Source: JAIRNF01 sp031551125 (GTDB taxonomy: Bacteria; Bacteroidota; Bacteroidia; Bacteroidales; UBA932). Taken from it: 64,000 bases of DNA. The stretch lies in the NCBI GenBank assembly GCA_031551125.1, contig JAVBOB010000004.1, positions 62,001 through 126,000 of the forward strand, given 5' to 3'. Below, in pieces: positions 25,892-35,439 of this stretch. The notes below the pieces were generated by a model. The model saw nothing but the letters and a program-made list of their open reading frames with translations. It was not told the origin of the DNA and ran no database searches. The translations under genes were made by a program, and so were the position numbers. The stretch's first letter is position 1. Each line of letters begins with the position of its first letter.

Positions 25892-28801
25892 ATGACACAA
25901 AAAAAACACTACACCGGACTTACCGACCAACAGGTAATAGAAAGTCGTAATCAGCATGGTAGTAACGTACTAACCCCACCCGAACGTGAACCGCTTTGGA
26001 AGCTGTTTCTGGAAAAATTTGAAGACCCCATTATACGCATACTGCTTATTGCGGCGTTCCTGTCATTGGGTATATCTTTTGTACACTGGGAATTTGCAGA
26101 AACCATAGGAATATTTTGTGCTATATTTTTAGCAACAGGCGTAGCCTTTTGGTTTGAGCTTGATGCCAACAAGAAGTTTGATGTGCTGAACCAGGTTAAC
26201 GACGATACCCTAATTAAAGTAATCCGCAATGGTAACGTATGCGAGGTTCCGAAAAAAGATATTGTGGTTGGTGATATTGTTCTGCTGGAAACCGGAGAGG
26301 AAGTTCCGGCCGATGGAGAGCTGCTGGATGCTGTCGCGCTGCAAATTGATGAGTCCTGCTTAACCGGAGAGCCGATTATTGACAAAACTATTAATTCCGC
26401 CCACTTCCATGCCGATGCAACTTACCCTTCTAACTGGGCTATGCGTGGTACCAAAGTGATGGACGGACACGGTGTTCTTGAAATTAAAAAAGTTGGTGAT
26501 TCAACAGAATATGGAAAAGTAGCACAAGAGGCAACGGAAATGAGCGGAGAAATAACTCCGTTGAACAAACAGCTGGGAAGGCTTGCCAAGTTTATTGGTG
26601 TAATTGGCTTTACGCTTGCCATGCTAACATTCATTGCGCTTTTTGTCAAAGATTTATTCTTAGGCAACACTACTTATACTATCACGCAGCTGGGATCAAT
26701 TGGCATAACAATACTTTCGGCAATGGTTGCGTTGGCAAAAGTTTGGGTGCCTATTATTTACGACGCGTTTGAGCTGCTGGGAAAAAAGAAAACCGTACCA
26801 AAATGTATCGAAGAAGGCAGCTGGTTAAAATGGATAGGGATAGGGATACTTACGTTTGTTGTTTTGGCTGCCATCGGCTTTATATTTGGCATAAATCCGG
26901 TAAAATCGGAGTCGTGGGTCAGCCTTGAGGTAGCAAGTCGTATTCTACACTACTTCATGGTTGCTGTAACGTTGATTGTTGTTGCAGTTCCCGAAGGCTT
27001 ACCTATGAGCGTAACCCTGAGCTTGGCGTTAAGCATGCGCCGAATGCTCCAAAATAATAACCTTGTAAGAAAAATGCACGCCTGTGAAACTATGGGCGCA
27101 ACAACCGTTATTTGTACCGACAAAACGGGAACGTTGACGCAAAACCAAATGCAGGTATATGAAACAAAATTCTTTGCATTGAGCAATCAAGAATTAGGAG
27201 CTAATGAATTAAGCACTATAGTATGTGAAGGGATTGCTATTAACTCTACTGCATACCTTGACTTTTCCGAGCCGCAAAAGGTAAAATCGCTTGGCAACCC
27301 CACCGAAGCCGCGTTACTACTGTGGCTACACAAGCAAAACATAAACTACTTAGACTATAGAGAAGAGGTTAAAGTTATTGAACAGCTTACCTTTTCAACC
27401 GAGCGGAAGTATATGGCTACACTGGTATATTCTCCTTCTCTAAAAAAGAAAATACTATACATGAAGGGAGCACCCGAAATAGTGCTTTCTAAATGTAAGC
27501 AAGTGCTATGGGAAAATGGAGTTGAAAAACCTATAGCAGAGGTACAGCCGACCATTGAGGAGCTGCTGACACAATACCAAAATCAGGCAATGAGAACGCT
27601 AGGGTTTGCCTATGAAATTGTTGAAGACGATAAACCTCGATTTGAGAACGGACACTTGGCAAACATCAACCTTACCTATCTTGGCGTAGCTGCCATTTCA
27701 GACCCTATACGAGAAGATGTTCCTGCTGCTGTGAGAAAGTGTTTGGATGCCGGTATTGATGTGAAGATTGTAACGGGAGACACACCCGGTACTGCAAAAG
27801 AAATAGCCCGCCAAATAGGTATATGGAACGAGAGCGATAAGCTGTACAATATTATTAGTGGCGTTGAATTTGAAGCGCTATCGGATGAAGAGGCTCAAAA
27901 ACGGGTAAAATCGCTTAAAGTTATGTGTCGCGCCCGGCCTACAGATAAACAACGGTTGGTACAGCTGCTGCAAAAGAATAATGAGGTTGTGGCTGTTACC
28001 GGAGATGGTACTAATGATGCTCCTGCACTAAATCATGCTCACGTTGGCCTATCAATGGGTACGGGTACATCTGTTGCTAAAGAGGCTAGTGATATTACGC
28101 TGCTTGATGACTCATTTAATAGCATTGCCACCGCCGTAATGTGGGGACGTTCGCTATACCAAAACATTCAGCGTTTCATTATTTTTCAGCTTACCATAAA
28201 CGTAGCAGCGCTCACCATTGTTTTGCTCGGTTCTATTTTCGGACAAGAAGTTCCGCTTACCGTTACGCAGATGCTTTGGGTAAACCTGATTATGGATACG
28301 TTTGCGGCAGGAGCATTAGCATCACTGCCACCTAATCAGAAGGTAATGGAAAACAAACCTCGTAGGAACAATGCGTTTATCATTACACCGGCAATGCGTT
28401 ATAACATTTTATTCGTAGGCTTATCGTTTGTTGCCATAATGCTATGCTTGCTATACAGGTTTAGCGTTGATGGCGTACTGGGTGATTACGACCTGTCTTT
28501 CTTCTTTACCTTGTTTGTAATGCTGCAGTTTTGGAATATGTTTAATGCAAAAGCCTTCTTTTCCGGCAAATCGGCATTCTATGAAATACAAAAGAGTGCA
28601 GGCTTTATGGTGGTAGCCCTTATTATACTGATTGGACAGGTACTTATCGTTGAGTTTGGTGGAGAGGTATTTAGAACTGTTCCTCTGTCTGTGAAAGATT
28701 GGTTGATAATAATCGGTTCCACCTCATTGGTTCTATGGATTGGTGAAGTTGTAAGATTTATCAGAAGAAGCAGTAATACCGTGAAAATGACACATAGATA
28801 A
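25892..28801 (+). CDS. Calcium-type P-type ATPase (P2 family)
   Basis: 969 residues, single polypeptide. An N-terminal cation ATPase domain is followed by the actuator motif SCLTGEP (TGES-like), TM4 motif VPEGLP with the Ca2+-binding Glu, phosphorylation site Asp410 in CTDKTGTLT, nucleotide-binding KGAPE, and the hinge TGDGTNDAPAL, then six C-terminal TM helices. Closest in plan to plasma-membrane-type Ca2+ pumps (PMCA-like). Exports Ca2+ across the inner membrane at ATP cost. Convergent with metK and separated by a hairpin terminator. Confidence 0.93.
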   Translation: MTQKKHYTGLTDQQVIESRNQHGSNVLTPPEREPLWKLFLEKFEDPIIRILLIAAFLSLGISFVHWEFAETIGIFCAIFLATGVAFWFELDANKKFDVLNQVNDDTLIKVIRNGNVCEVPKKDIVVGDIVLLETGEEVPADGELLDAVALQIDESCLTGEPIIDKTINSAHFHADATYPSNWAMRGTKVMDGHGVLEIKKVGDSTEYGKVAQEATEMSGEITPLNKQLGRLAKFIGVIGFTLAMLTFIALFVKDLFLGNTTYTITQLGSIGITILSAMVALAKVWVPIIYDAFELLGKKKTVPKCIEEGSWLKWIGIGILTFVVLAAIGFIFGINPVKSESWVSLEVASRILHYFMVAVTLIVVAVPEGLPMSVTLSLALSMRRMLQNNNLVRKMHACETMGATTVICTDKTGTLTQNQMQVYETKFFALSNQELGANELSTIVCEGIAINSTAYLDFSEPQKVKSLGNPTEAALLLWLHKQNINYLDYREEVKVIEQLTFSTERKYMATLVYSPSLKKKILYMKGAPEIVLSKCKQVLWENGVEKPIAEVQPTIEELLTQYQNQAMRTLGFAYEIVEDDKPRFENGHLANINLTYLGVAAISDPIREDVPAAVRKCLDAGIDVKIVTGDTPGTAKEIARQIGIWNESDKLYNIISGVEFEALSDEEAQKRVKSLKVMCRARPTDKQRLVQLLQKNNEVVAVTGDGTNDAPALNHAHVGLSMGTGTSVAKEASDITLLDDSFNSIATAVMWGRSLYQNIQRFIIFQLTINVAALTIVLLGSIFGQEVPLTVTQMLWVNLIMDTFAAGALASLPPNQKVMENKPRRNNAFIITPAMRYNILFVGLSFVAIMLCLLYRFSVDGVLGDYDLSFFFTLFVMLQFWNMFNAKAFFSGKSAFYEIQKSAGFMVVALIILIGQVLIVEFGGEVFRTVPLSVKDWLIIIGSTSLVLWIGEVVRFIRRSSNTVKMTHR

Positions 28802-28809
28802 CATAGAAA

Positions 28810-28853
28810 AACGCAGATGAACACAGTATATATTAATTGTGTTCATCTGCGTT
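28810..28853. terminator. Bidirectional terminator; GCAGATGAACAC repeat
   Basis: A 16-base perfect stem AACGCAGATGAACACA / TGTGTTCATCTGCGTT with a 12-base AT loop between convergent genes. Its arm shares GCAGATGAACAC with the ends of the 6337-6778 element. Confidence 0.75.
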
Positions 28854-28866
28854 AACCATGTGCTAT

Positions 28867-30120
28867 TTATTTCAGCTTAAACGCAGCTTTCAGCTTATCC
28901 ACATAATCTAGCTTCTCCCAAGCAAAGAATTCTACCTCTTTTACTTGCTTCTTGCCATTACGGAATAGCTCAACCTTCTGTTTATAAGAATCACGGCCAA
29001 AGTGTCCGTATGCAGCGGTTACCTCAAATATAGGGTTGGTTAAGCCAAAACGCTCTACAATTTTTGCCGGACGAAGGTCGAAAATTTCTGCAACCTTATC
29101 GGCAATCTGTCCATCGGTATATTTGGCATGTCCTGTGCCGTATGTGTTCACATACACGCTTACAGGTTTGGCAATACCAATGGCGTAGGCCACCTGTACC
29201 AGCACCTCTTCGGCTATACCTGCTGCAACCAGGTTCTTAGCAATGTGTCGTGCTGCGTAAGCGGCCGAACGGTCAACCTTGCTGGAATCCTTGCCGGAGA
29301 ATGCGCCTCCGCCATGTGCTCCTTTTCCACCATAGGTATCTACAATAATCTTACGTCCGGTAAGACCGGTATCGCCATGAGGCCCGCCAATTACAAACTT
29401 TCCGGTGGGGTTTACGTGCAGTATATAATCATCCTTAACTATAGCCTGCACTCTTTTTGGTAGGCGTTTCTTTACACGAGGAATAAGCACTTCCTGTACA
29501 TCCTTCTTGATAGCTTCCTGCATGGCTTTCTCACCATCAAAATCATCGTGCTGGGTAGATACAACGATGGTGTGTATGCGCAAGGGCTGGTTATTATCGT
29601 TGTACTCAATAGTAACCTGAGATTTAGCGTCAGGGCGCAGGTAGCGCATTTTCTTGCCCTCACGACGAATGGCTGCGAGCTCATACAAAATAATGTGCGA
29701 TAGCACCAGCGATAGCGGCATGTAATCGTCTGTTTCGCGACAAGCGTAGCCAAACATCATGCCTTGGTCGCCCGCACCTTGCTCTTCAGCCTTTTTACGA
29801 ACTACACCTTGGTTAATATCCGGTGACTGCTCATGTATGGCAGAAATAACCCCACAAGAGTCTCCGTCAAACTTATACTCTGCTTTTGTGTAGCCAATGC
29901 GGTTAATTACACGCCGTGCTACAGCTTGAACATCAACGTAAGCTGAAGAGCGCACCTCTCCGCTGATTACGGTAAGCCCCGTGGTTACGAGCGTTTCACA
30001 AGCAACTTTAGAATACTCATCTTGACGAAGAAACTCATCAAGAATAGCGTCTGAAATTTGGTCGGCAACCTTATCCGGATGTCCTTCTGAAACCGATTCT
30101 GATGTAAATAGATATCCCAT
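28867..30120 (-). CDS. metK: S-adenosylmethionine synthetase
   Basis: 417 residues. The three-domain MAT family is clear: SEGHPDKVADQISDAILD with His14, GDQGMMFGYA, KFVIGGPHGDTGLTGRKI and GGGAFSGKDSSKVDRSAAY. Makes SAM from methionine and ATP. Slightly longer than the ~390-residue E. coli enzyme through an insertion (RKKAEEQGAG region and RRVPKR-like loop). Preceded by a promoter and a structured leader likely to sense SAM or a related metabolite. Confidence 0.98.
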   Translation of the reverse strand: MGYLFTSESVSEGHPDKVADQISDAILDEFLRQDEYSKVACETLVTTGLTVISGEVRSSAYVDVQAVARRVINRIGYTKAEYKFDGDSCGVISAIHEQSPDINQGVVRKKAEEQGAGDQGMMFGYACRETDDYMPLSLVLSHIILYELAAIRREGKKMRYLRPDAKSQVTIEYNDNNQPLRIHTIVVSTQHDDFDGEKAMQEAIKKDVQEVLIPRVKKRLPKRVQAIVKDDYILHVNPTGKFVIGGPHGDTGLTGRKIIVDTYGGKGAHGGGAFSGKDSSKVDRSAAYAARHIAKNLVAAGIAEEVLVQVAYAIGIAKPVSVYVNTYGTGHAKYTDGQIADKVAEIFDLRPAKIVERFGLTNPIFEVTAAYGHFGRDSYKQKVELFRNGKKQVKEVEFFAWEKLDYVDKLKAAFKLK

Positions 30121-30283
30121 ATCTTTAAATTTTATGCCACCTTTGAAATAAGGCAGCTATTCAACAATAATAAAACTTAAGGTTGGGAAAAATAGGGGAG
30201 GGCAAACACTAAAAGAATAGACAAATATTGCGATTTAGCATTTTTTTGTGTGGTTGCAAGCAGCCCAAATTTTTCCACATGTT
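30121..30283 (-). ncRNA. Candidate structured metK leader (possible riboswitch)
   Basis: The transcript from ~30282 to the metK start is ~160 nt. Near its 5' end TGTGG (30275-30279) can pair with CCACA (30249-30253) around a loop with GGGCTGCTTGCAA. Downstream runs of A and the word ATGCTAAA suggest a pseudoknot-capable fold. I cannot match it to a known SAM riboswitch class, so the function is an inference from position before metK. Confidence 0.45.
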
Positions 30284-30287
30284 GGCA

Positions 30288-30317
30288 CAAAGGTAAGGCA
30301 ATTTTATCTATTCCTCA
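30288..30317 (-). promoter_or_regulatory. metK promoter
   Basis: Reverse strand TTTG at 30314-30317 and TACCTTTG at 30288-30295 with 18 bases between, matching the Bacteroidota -33/-7 consensus. Confidence 0.7.
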
Positions 30318-30502
30318 AATTTTTGAATTCCACTTAATGAGTGTTAATAACTTTTACTCTATGTTGATATTATAACTAAAGGTATTAAGCATAAATCAGC
30401 TGACTTATTTATTGCATAAGTATCTTATTTACAATGATATATATAAAATTTGATTTAGTATTCAGTTAACCTTCCGATAATGAAGCCTTACTATTTTTAG
30501 CA

Positions 30503-30510
30503 TACATTTG
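30503..30510 (+). promoter_or_regulatory. -7 box for the Oar-like receptor
   Basis: TACATTTG fits TAnnTTTG, ~65 bases before the ATG at 30577. No good -33 element is seen. The rest of 30296-30576 is AT-rich without a gene. Confidence 0.55.
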
Positions 30511-30576
30511 CAGAGTAAATAGAAAGAGTATTTCACGCTAAGCGACAATAAACCAAATACTAAATACTAACATCAA

Positions 30577-33500
30577 ATGAAAAAGCTAATTCGAATTTCA
30601 ATGTTTGCGCTGCTGTTCTTTGCTTTCGCAGGAGCGGCTGTTGCGCAGGTGACTACCGGTAGTATCGCCGGATTTGTGAAAGAGATGAAAGGTGATCCAC
30701 TCCCCGGAGCATATGTGAAAGTTACACATGTACCATCGGGAACAGTTTACCAAGCCACTACACAAAGTAATGGTCGTTATACCATACCTGCGGTAAGGGT
30801 TGGTCGAGACTACAAAGTAGAAGTATCGTTTGTTGGTTTTACGACTCAAGTTGTAGAGGGTATTACTGTATCACTTGGAAATCCTACCGTTATTGATATT
30901 GAACTACAAGAGGAATCGTTAACTCTATCGGAGTCAGTAATTGTTGCTAAGAAAAAAACGGCTGCAACTGATAAAACAGGAGCTGTAACCAGCGTTGGTC
31001 GCGAGGAAATTATAAACTTACCCAGCGTTAACCGTAGTATTAACGACTTTACTCGCTTAACTCCTCAAGCGAAAGGTAATTCATTTGCGGGGCGAGATGG
31101 TCGTTATAATTATATCACGGTTGACGGTTCGGCATTTAACAACAGTTTTGGATTGAGTGGTGCAACTCGTAACCTCCCGGGTGGTGATGCTCAGCCTATT
31201 TCATTAGACGCTGTAGAAGAAATTTCAGTAAGTATTGCACCTTATGATATTCGTCAGTCTAATTTTACTGGAGCGAGTGTAAATGCTGTAACCAAGAGTG
31301 GTACAAACTTCTTCAAAGGTTCAATTTATACCTACCAACGTCCCGAATCATTCACAGGTACTAGAGTTGAAGATGTGAAGCTTAACCTTGATAAGAGTTC
31401 AAAACAAACATGGGGCGCAAGTCTTGGAGGTCCAATACTCAAAAATAAGTTATTCTTCTTTGTCAATGGTGAATTAGAAAACTCCATCTTCCCCAGTACT
31501 CCTTGGAAAGCCAGTACAGATGGTAATGCGGTTTCTGCTTCATACATATCACGCGCTAAAATAGACGATCTGAAAGCATTGAAAAAATATCTAGGTGACA
31601 CGTATCAGTACGATCCGGGTACATGGGAATACGGACAGTTTTCAAGCGATAACTACAAAATACTTGCACGCTTAGATTGGAACATCAATAAAAACCATAA
31701 ACTATCCGTTCGATACAACCAAGTTGTTTCTACAAATGATGTTTTGGTAAATTCTACAAGTGCTCCGGTATCACTTAATACAGGACGTATTAGCGATAAA
31801 GCACTTGCCTTTACCAACTCTGGCTACTACTTTGAAAATTCTGTATATTCAATCACTGGTGAGTTAAACAGCGTGTTTAAATCAAAGTTTTCTAATAAAC
31901 TGTTGGCTACATACACCAAGATTCGTGATACTCGCGGATCAAATAGTGATTTATTCCCCTTTGTTGACATTATGGAAGGAGGCTATCCATACACAGCATT
32001 CGGATATGAACTATACACATACGGTAATGATGTAAAGAATAACAACTGGAGTATAGTAGATAATTTCACTGCATACTTAGGTAAGCACACGTTAACCGGA
32101 GGTCTCTCATTTGAACACATGTATTTTGGCAATGCATATATGCGCTTTGCTACCAGCTACTATCGTTACAATTCTATGGCCGATTTTATGAATAATGCCA
32201 CTCCGGCTATGTTTTCCATTACATACGGCTTTAATGGAATTGATCCCTATTCTGAATTGGAGTTTGGTTTAGGCTCAGTGTATTTCCAAGATGAATGGCA
32301 AATCAATAAGAAGTTGAAGTTAACAGGTGGCATTCGTTTCGAGTTACCGTTCTACTTCAATGACCTTGAACGTAACACTGCTATTGAAGCACTTACATTT
32401 GCTAATGGGCAAAAGATGGATGTGAGCCAATGGCCAGATCCACAATTATTGGTTTCTCCCCGTGTAGGTGTTAACTGGGATGTATTTGGAGACCGCTCGC
32501 TACAAGTTCGTGGGGGTACGGGTATCTTTACCGGACGTTTACCTTTTGTATGGTTCACCAATCAACCCACTAACTCTGGTGTGTTGCAAAATACGGTAAC
32601 TTTCAGCAGTCCAACACAGTTTCCTAGTGGTTTTACATTTAATCCTGACTGGAAAGCGCAAATTGCTAGCTATCCCACACAATTTCCTAATAATCCCGGC
32701 CAGGTTGCTCCCAGTGACTTAGCGGTAGTTAGCAAAGATTTTAAGATGCCTCAAGTATGGCGTACAAATCTTGCTTTTGATTACGCGCTACCTTGGGAAA
32801 TGACTTTCACTCTTGAAGGTATTTACTCAAAGGATGTTAATGCAATTTGGCAGCAAAATATTAACGAAAAAGCACCTGATACTTACTTTGTTGGATCGGA
32901 TACACGACCTAGATGGACTGCCGCTTCAGGAAATAGAATCAATGCAGGAACTACTTCCGCAATGGTACTTGATAATACTTCTCAGGGTTACCAATACTCA
33001 ATTACAGCACAGTTAAGTAAGGCTTTCTCTCATGGTTTGACCGGTTTTGTGGCTTATACGTTTAGTGAAGCAAAAGACGTAACTTCGAATCCTGGTGATC
33101 AAGCTGCGTCTGCCTGGAGATCTAATGTAACAACAGGTAGTTTGAATGATCCCACATTGAGCTACTCTAACTTCTCTACACCTCACAGAGTAGTAGGGTC
33201 TGTTTCGTACCGTTTTGGCTACCTTAATTCATCTTCAACCACAACTATTTCATTGTTTTATGAAGGAGCCTCGCAAGGGCGCTTATCTTACGTTTATTCA
33301 AACGATATGAACGGTGATGGCCAATCAGCCTCGGATTTGATGTATATTCCAAAAGATGCTAATGACATTATTTTTGTCAATAAAGGCGCAGGAATGTCTC
33401 CACAAGAACAATCAGATGCTTTCTTCAGGTTTGTAGAGCAAGATCCTTATTTGAGCAAGCATAAAGGTGAATACGCAGAGCGTTTTGGCGCAGGAATGCC

Positions 33501-33831
33501 TTGGCGAAACCAATTCGACCTCAAGTTTATGCAAGAATTCATCATGGATAATAAGTACCAAACCAAGATTCAGCTTACTTTGGATGTTCTTAACATTGGG
33601 AACCTGATTAACTCTGATTGGGGTATTCGGAAAGCCCAAATAACAGGAACATATGATAACGTTCCTTTGCTAAGATATGAAGGTGCTACTGCTGATGGCA
33701 GGCCAACTTTTTCACTTAATGGGCCTAGTTCAACAAGCAAGGCTGCTGACTATTATACCTCAACATATAAGAATGTGTTGACATATAGTAGTACATGGTC
33801 GATGCAGCTAGGGCTTCGTTTTGTATTCTAA
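30577..33831 (+). CDS. Oar-like TonB-dependent outer-membrane receptor
   Basis: 1084 residues. Signal peptide to AAVAQ, then a CarboxypepD-regulatory-like domain (~25-110; GSIAGFVKEMKGDPLPGAYVKV), a plug domain (~125-240) and a long 22-strand-type barrel ending MQLGLRFVF. The overall plan resembles Oar of Myxococcus and related Bacteroidota receptors. Such proteins carry large substrates or adhesion/secretion functions and depend on TonB. No SusD partner is adjacent. The 3' end is followed by MITE copy 2, whose hairpin serves as terminator. Confidence 0.9.
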   Translation: MKKLIRISMFALLFFAFAGAAVAQVTTGSIAGFVKEMKGDPLPGAYVKVTHVPSGTVYQATTQSNGRYTIPAVRVGRDYKVEVSFVGFTTQVVEGITVSLGNPTVIDIELQEESLTLSESVIVAKKKTAATDKTGAVTSVGREEIINLPSVNRSINDFTRLTPQAKGNSFAGRDGRYNYITVDGSAFNNSFGLSGATRNLPGGDAQPISLDAVEEISVSIAPYDIRQSNFTGASVNAVTKSGTNFFKGSIYTYQRPESFTGTRVEDVKLNLDKSSKQTWGASLGGPILKNKLFFFVNGELENSIFPSTPWKASTDGNAVSASYISRAKIDDLKALKKYLGDTYQYDPGTWEYGQFSSDNYKILARLDWNINKNHKLSVRYNQVVSTNDVLVNSTSAPVSLNTGRISDKALAFTNSGYYFENSVYSITGELNSVFKSKFSNKLLATYTKIRDTRGSNSDLFPFVDIMEGGYPYTAFGYELYTYGNDVKNNNWSIVDNFTAYLGKHTLTGGLSFEHMYFGNAYMRFATSYYRYNSMADFMNNATPAMFSITYGFNGIDPYSELEFGLGSVYFQDEWQINKKLKLTGGIRFELPFYFNDLERNTAIEALTFANGQKMDVSQWPDPQLLVSPRVGVNWDVFGDRSLQVRGGTGIFTGRLPFVWFTNQPTNSGVLQNTVTFSSPTQFPSGFTFNPDWKAQIASYPTQFPNNPGQVAPSDLAVVSKDFKMPQVWRTNLAFDYALPWEMTFTLEGIYSKDVNAIWQQNINEKAPDTYFVGSDTRPRWTAASGNRINAGTTSAMVLDNTSQGYQYSITAQLSKAFSHGLTGFVAYTFSEAKDVTSNPGDQAASAWRSNVTTGSLNDPTLSYSNFSTPHRVVGSVSYRFGYLNSSSTTTISLFYEGASQGRLSYVYSNDMNGDGQSASDLMYIPKDANDIIFVNKGAGMSPQEQSDAFFRFVEQDPYLSKHKGEYAERFGAGMPWRNQFDLKFMQEFIMDNKYQTKIQLTLDVLNIGNLINSDWGIRKAQITGTYDNVPLLRYEGATADGRPTFSLNGPSSTSKAADYYTSTYKNVLTYSSTWSMQLGLRFVF

Positions 33832-33850
33832 CAACAAATTACTTATTTGG

Positions 33851-33961
33851 CAAAAGAGGGTGTCCAAAAGCACCCTCTTTTCTTTGTATCCCTATCTGAG
33901 ATTGAAATCAAATATTCGATTCTCGTGAACTAATAAACGACTTTTTAGACAACCTCTTTTG
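33851..33961. mobile_element. 111-bp MITE-like element, copy 2 (inverted relative to copy 1)
   Basis: Nearly identical to the reverse complement of 17241-17361, with ends CAAAAGAGGGTGTCCAAAAG and CTTTTTAGACAACCTCTTTTG. The hairpin AAAGAGGGTG / CACCCTCTTT lies ~25 bases after the receptor stop. Confidence 0.75.
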
Positions 33962-34019
33962 TTTCCAGTTAACATGGATAATCCATACCTTTGCAACTAC
34001 ACTATAAACTCGCTGTTTT

Positions 34020-35168
34020 ATGCTTTCTGCTCATAAAGTTTCTGCTTTTCATACTCTCATACTTATTACTACAACGCTTTTGCTCTTTTCATGCAAAGGC
34101 AGAAATGCAAATAGCGCCAACCTCAGCTCGGCAACCGTAAGCTATACACCCCGCTACGCACAACGTTTTGAGCTGCTAGCCTTAGGTAAGGATAAAATAC
34201 TGAAAGTACACAATCCTTGGCAGGGCGCTCGTGATGTGGAAATGGTGTACCGATTAACAGAAACACCAACTTCAGACCCAAAGGATATAAAGTATCCGGT
34301 AACCAGAGCAATATGCCTATCGTCCACCCATGTGGCTTTTCTTGATGTGTTGAACAGGGTGGATAAAATTGTTGCCGTATCCGGCGCTAACTATATTACC
34401 AATCCTACCATTCGTGAGCGTGTGAGTAAGGGAGAGGTATTTGATGTAGGCTACGAAAGCAGCCTGTCCTACGAGCTGATAGCCTCGCTACAAGCCGATG
34501 TGGTATTTGCTTATGGAGTAGAAGGAGAGATGGCCGGCGTAGAAAAGAAGCTGAACGAAATGGGCGTGAAGCTGGTGTATATTGGCGAGTACATGGAGCA
34601 ATCACCCTTGGCTAAAGCAGAATGGTTGGTAGCCATGGCCGCTTTCTTTGGCGATGAGCAAATAGCGCAAGAGCGTTTCAACGAAATTGCTCAACGCTAC
34701 GAATCAATTAAGAGTAAGGCAGAAGGTGTTCCCTATAAGCCAAAGGTTATGCTTAACGCTCCCTACAAAGGCTCTTGGTATGTACCGGGCGGAGCCTCAC
34801 ACATTGCTTGCTTGCTGAAAGACTCGGGTAGCGACTACTTATATGGAAACAACCAAAAGGTAGAAAGTACACCTATAAGTCTTGAAGCCGCTTTTATAAA
34901 ATGCCAAGAGGCCGATTTTTGGCTTAATCCAAATGCTGCTACTTCTTTAGCCGAAGTACGACAAATGGATGAACGCTTATCCGCTATCCCGGCCTTTAAA
35001 AATCGGAAAATGTATAACAATAACGCGCGTACAACTTCCGGTGGCGGTAGTGATTTTTGGGAATCGGGCGTGGTGCAACCTCACATTATTTTGGAAGATC
35101 TAGTTGCTATTTTTCACCCTGAGCTGTACCCCGAACACAAGCTATACTACTTTAGGCATTTGGAATAA
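34020..35168 (+). CDS. ABC transporter substrate-binding lipoprotein (iron-siderophore/cobalamin type)
   Basis: 382 residues. Lipobox LLFSC with Cys25. The mature part follows the BtuF/FhuD (Peripla_BP_2) pattern: VTRAICLSSTHVAFLDVLNRVDKIVAVSG, SYELIASLQADVVFAYG, VYIGEYMEQSPLAKAEWLVAMAAFFG. No permease or ATPase is beside it in the window, so transport partners are elsewhere. A -7 box TACCTTTG at about 33987-33994 gives a short leader. Ligand unresolved. Confidence 0.88.
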   Translation: MLSAHKVSAFHTLILITTTLLLFSCKGRNANSANLSSATVSYTPRYAQRFELLALGKDKILKVHNPWQGARDVEMVYRLTETPTSDPKDIKYPVTRAICLSSTHVAFLDVLNRVDKIVAVSGANYITNPTIRERVSKGEVFDVGYESSLSYELIASLQADVVFAYGVEGEMAGVEKKLNEMGVKLVYIGEYMEQSPLAKAEWLVAMAAFFGDEQIAQERFNEIAQRYESIKSKAEGVPYKPKVMLNAPYKGSWYVPGGASHIACLLKDSGSDYLYGNNQKVESTPISLEAAFIKCQEADFWLNPNAATSLAEVRQMDERLSAIPAFKNRKMYNNNARTTSGGGSDFWESGVVQPHIILEDLVAIFHPELYPEHKLYYFRHLE

Positions 35169-35345
35169 ACCTCTTCGGAAAATGCCTTACTACTCCGCAT
35201 TGCATACGGGGTAGTGGAGTAGGAGTTAAGGTTGAGCAGGGAGCATCATCCTTCTTTAGAAAAAAGCTAGTGCTCCCTGCGCAATCGAACTCACCGGCTT
35301 AATTCGGGGCTGCCGTTACTTCTAATCATAGTATTTGTGAAAGAT
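35169..35345. repeat. Repeat block related to 16734-16950
   Basis: Contains CATTGCATACGGGG and a GCAGGGAGCA...TGCTCCCTGC hairpin (about 35236-35284) followed by GCAAT, matching the 16.8-kb block in shape. TTACTTCTAATCA also occurs near 22745. No gene is seen. Confidence 0.6.
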
Positions 35346-35388
35346 ATTTTCCGAAGAGGTCTAAAGATGTATAGCTGAGCTAAAGCAA

Positions 35389-35422
35389 AAAAAGCGTCCG
35401 ATAATCTATCAGACGCTTTTAA
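35389..35422. terminator. Terminator after susD-like gene
   Basis: AAAAAGCGTC / GACGCTTTT stem with a ~13-base loop; on the reverse strand it is followed by a T run, 18 bases after the SusD stop. Confidence 0.8.
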
Positions 35423-35439
35423 AATTTGTAGTATTAATC

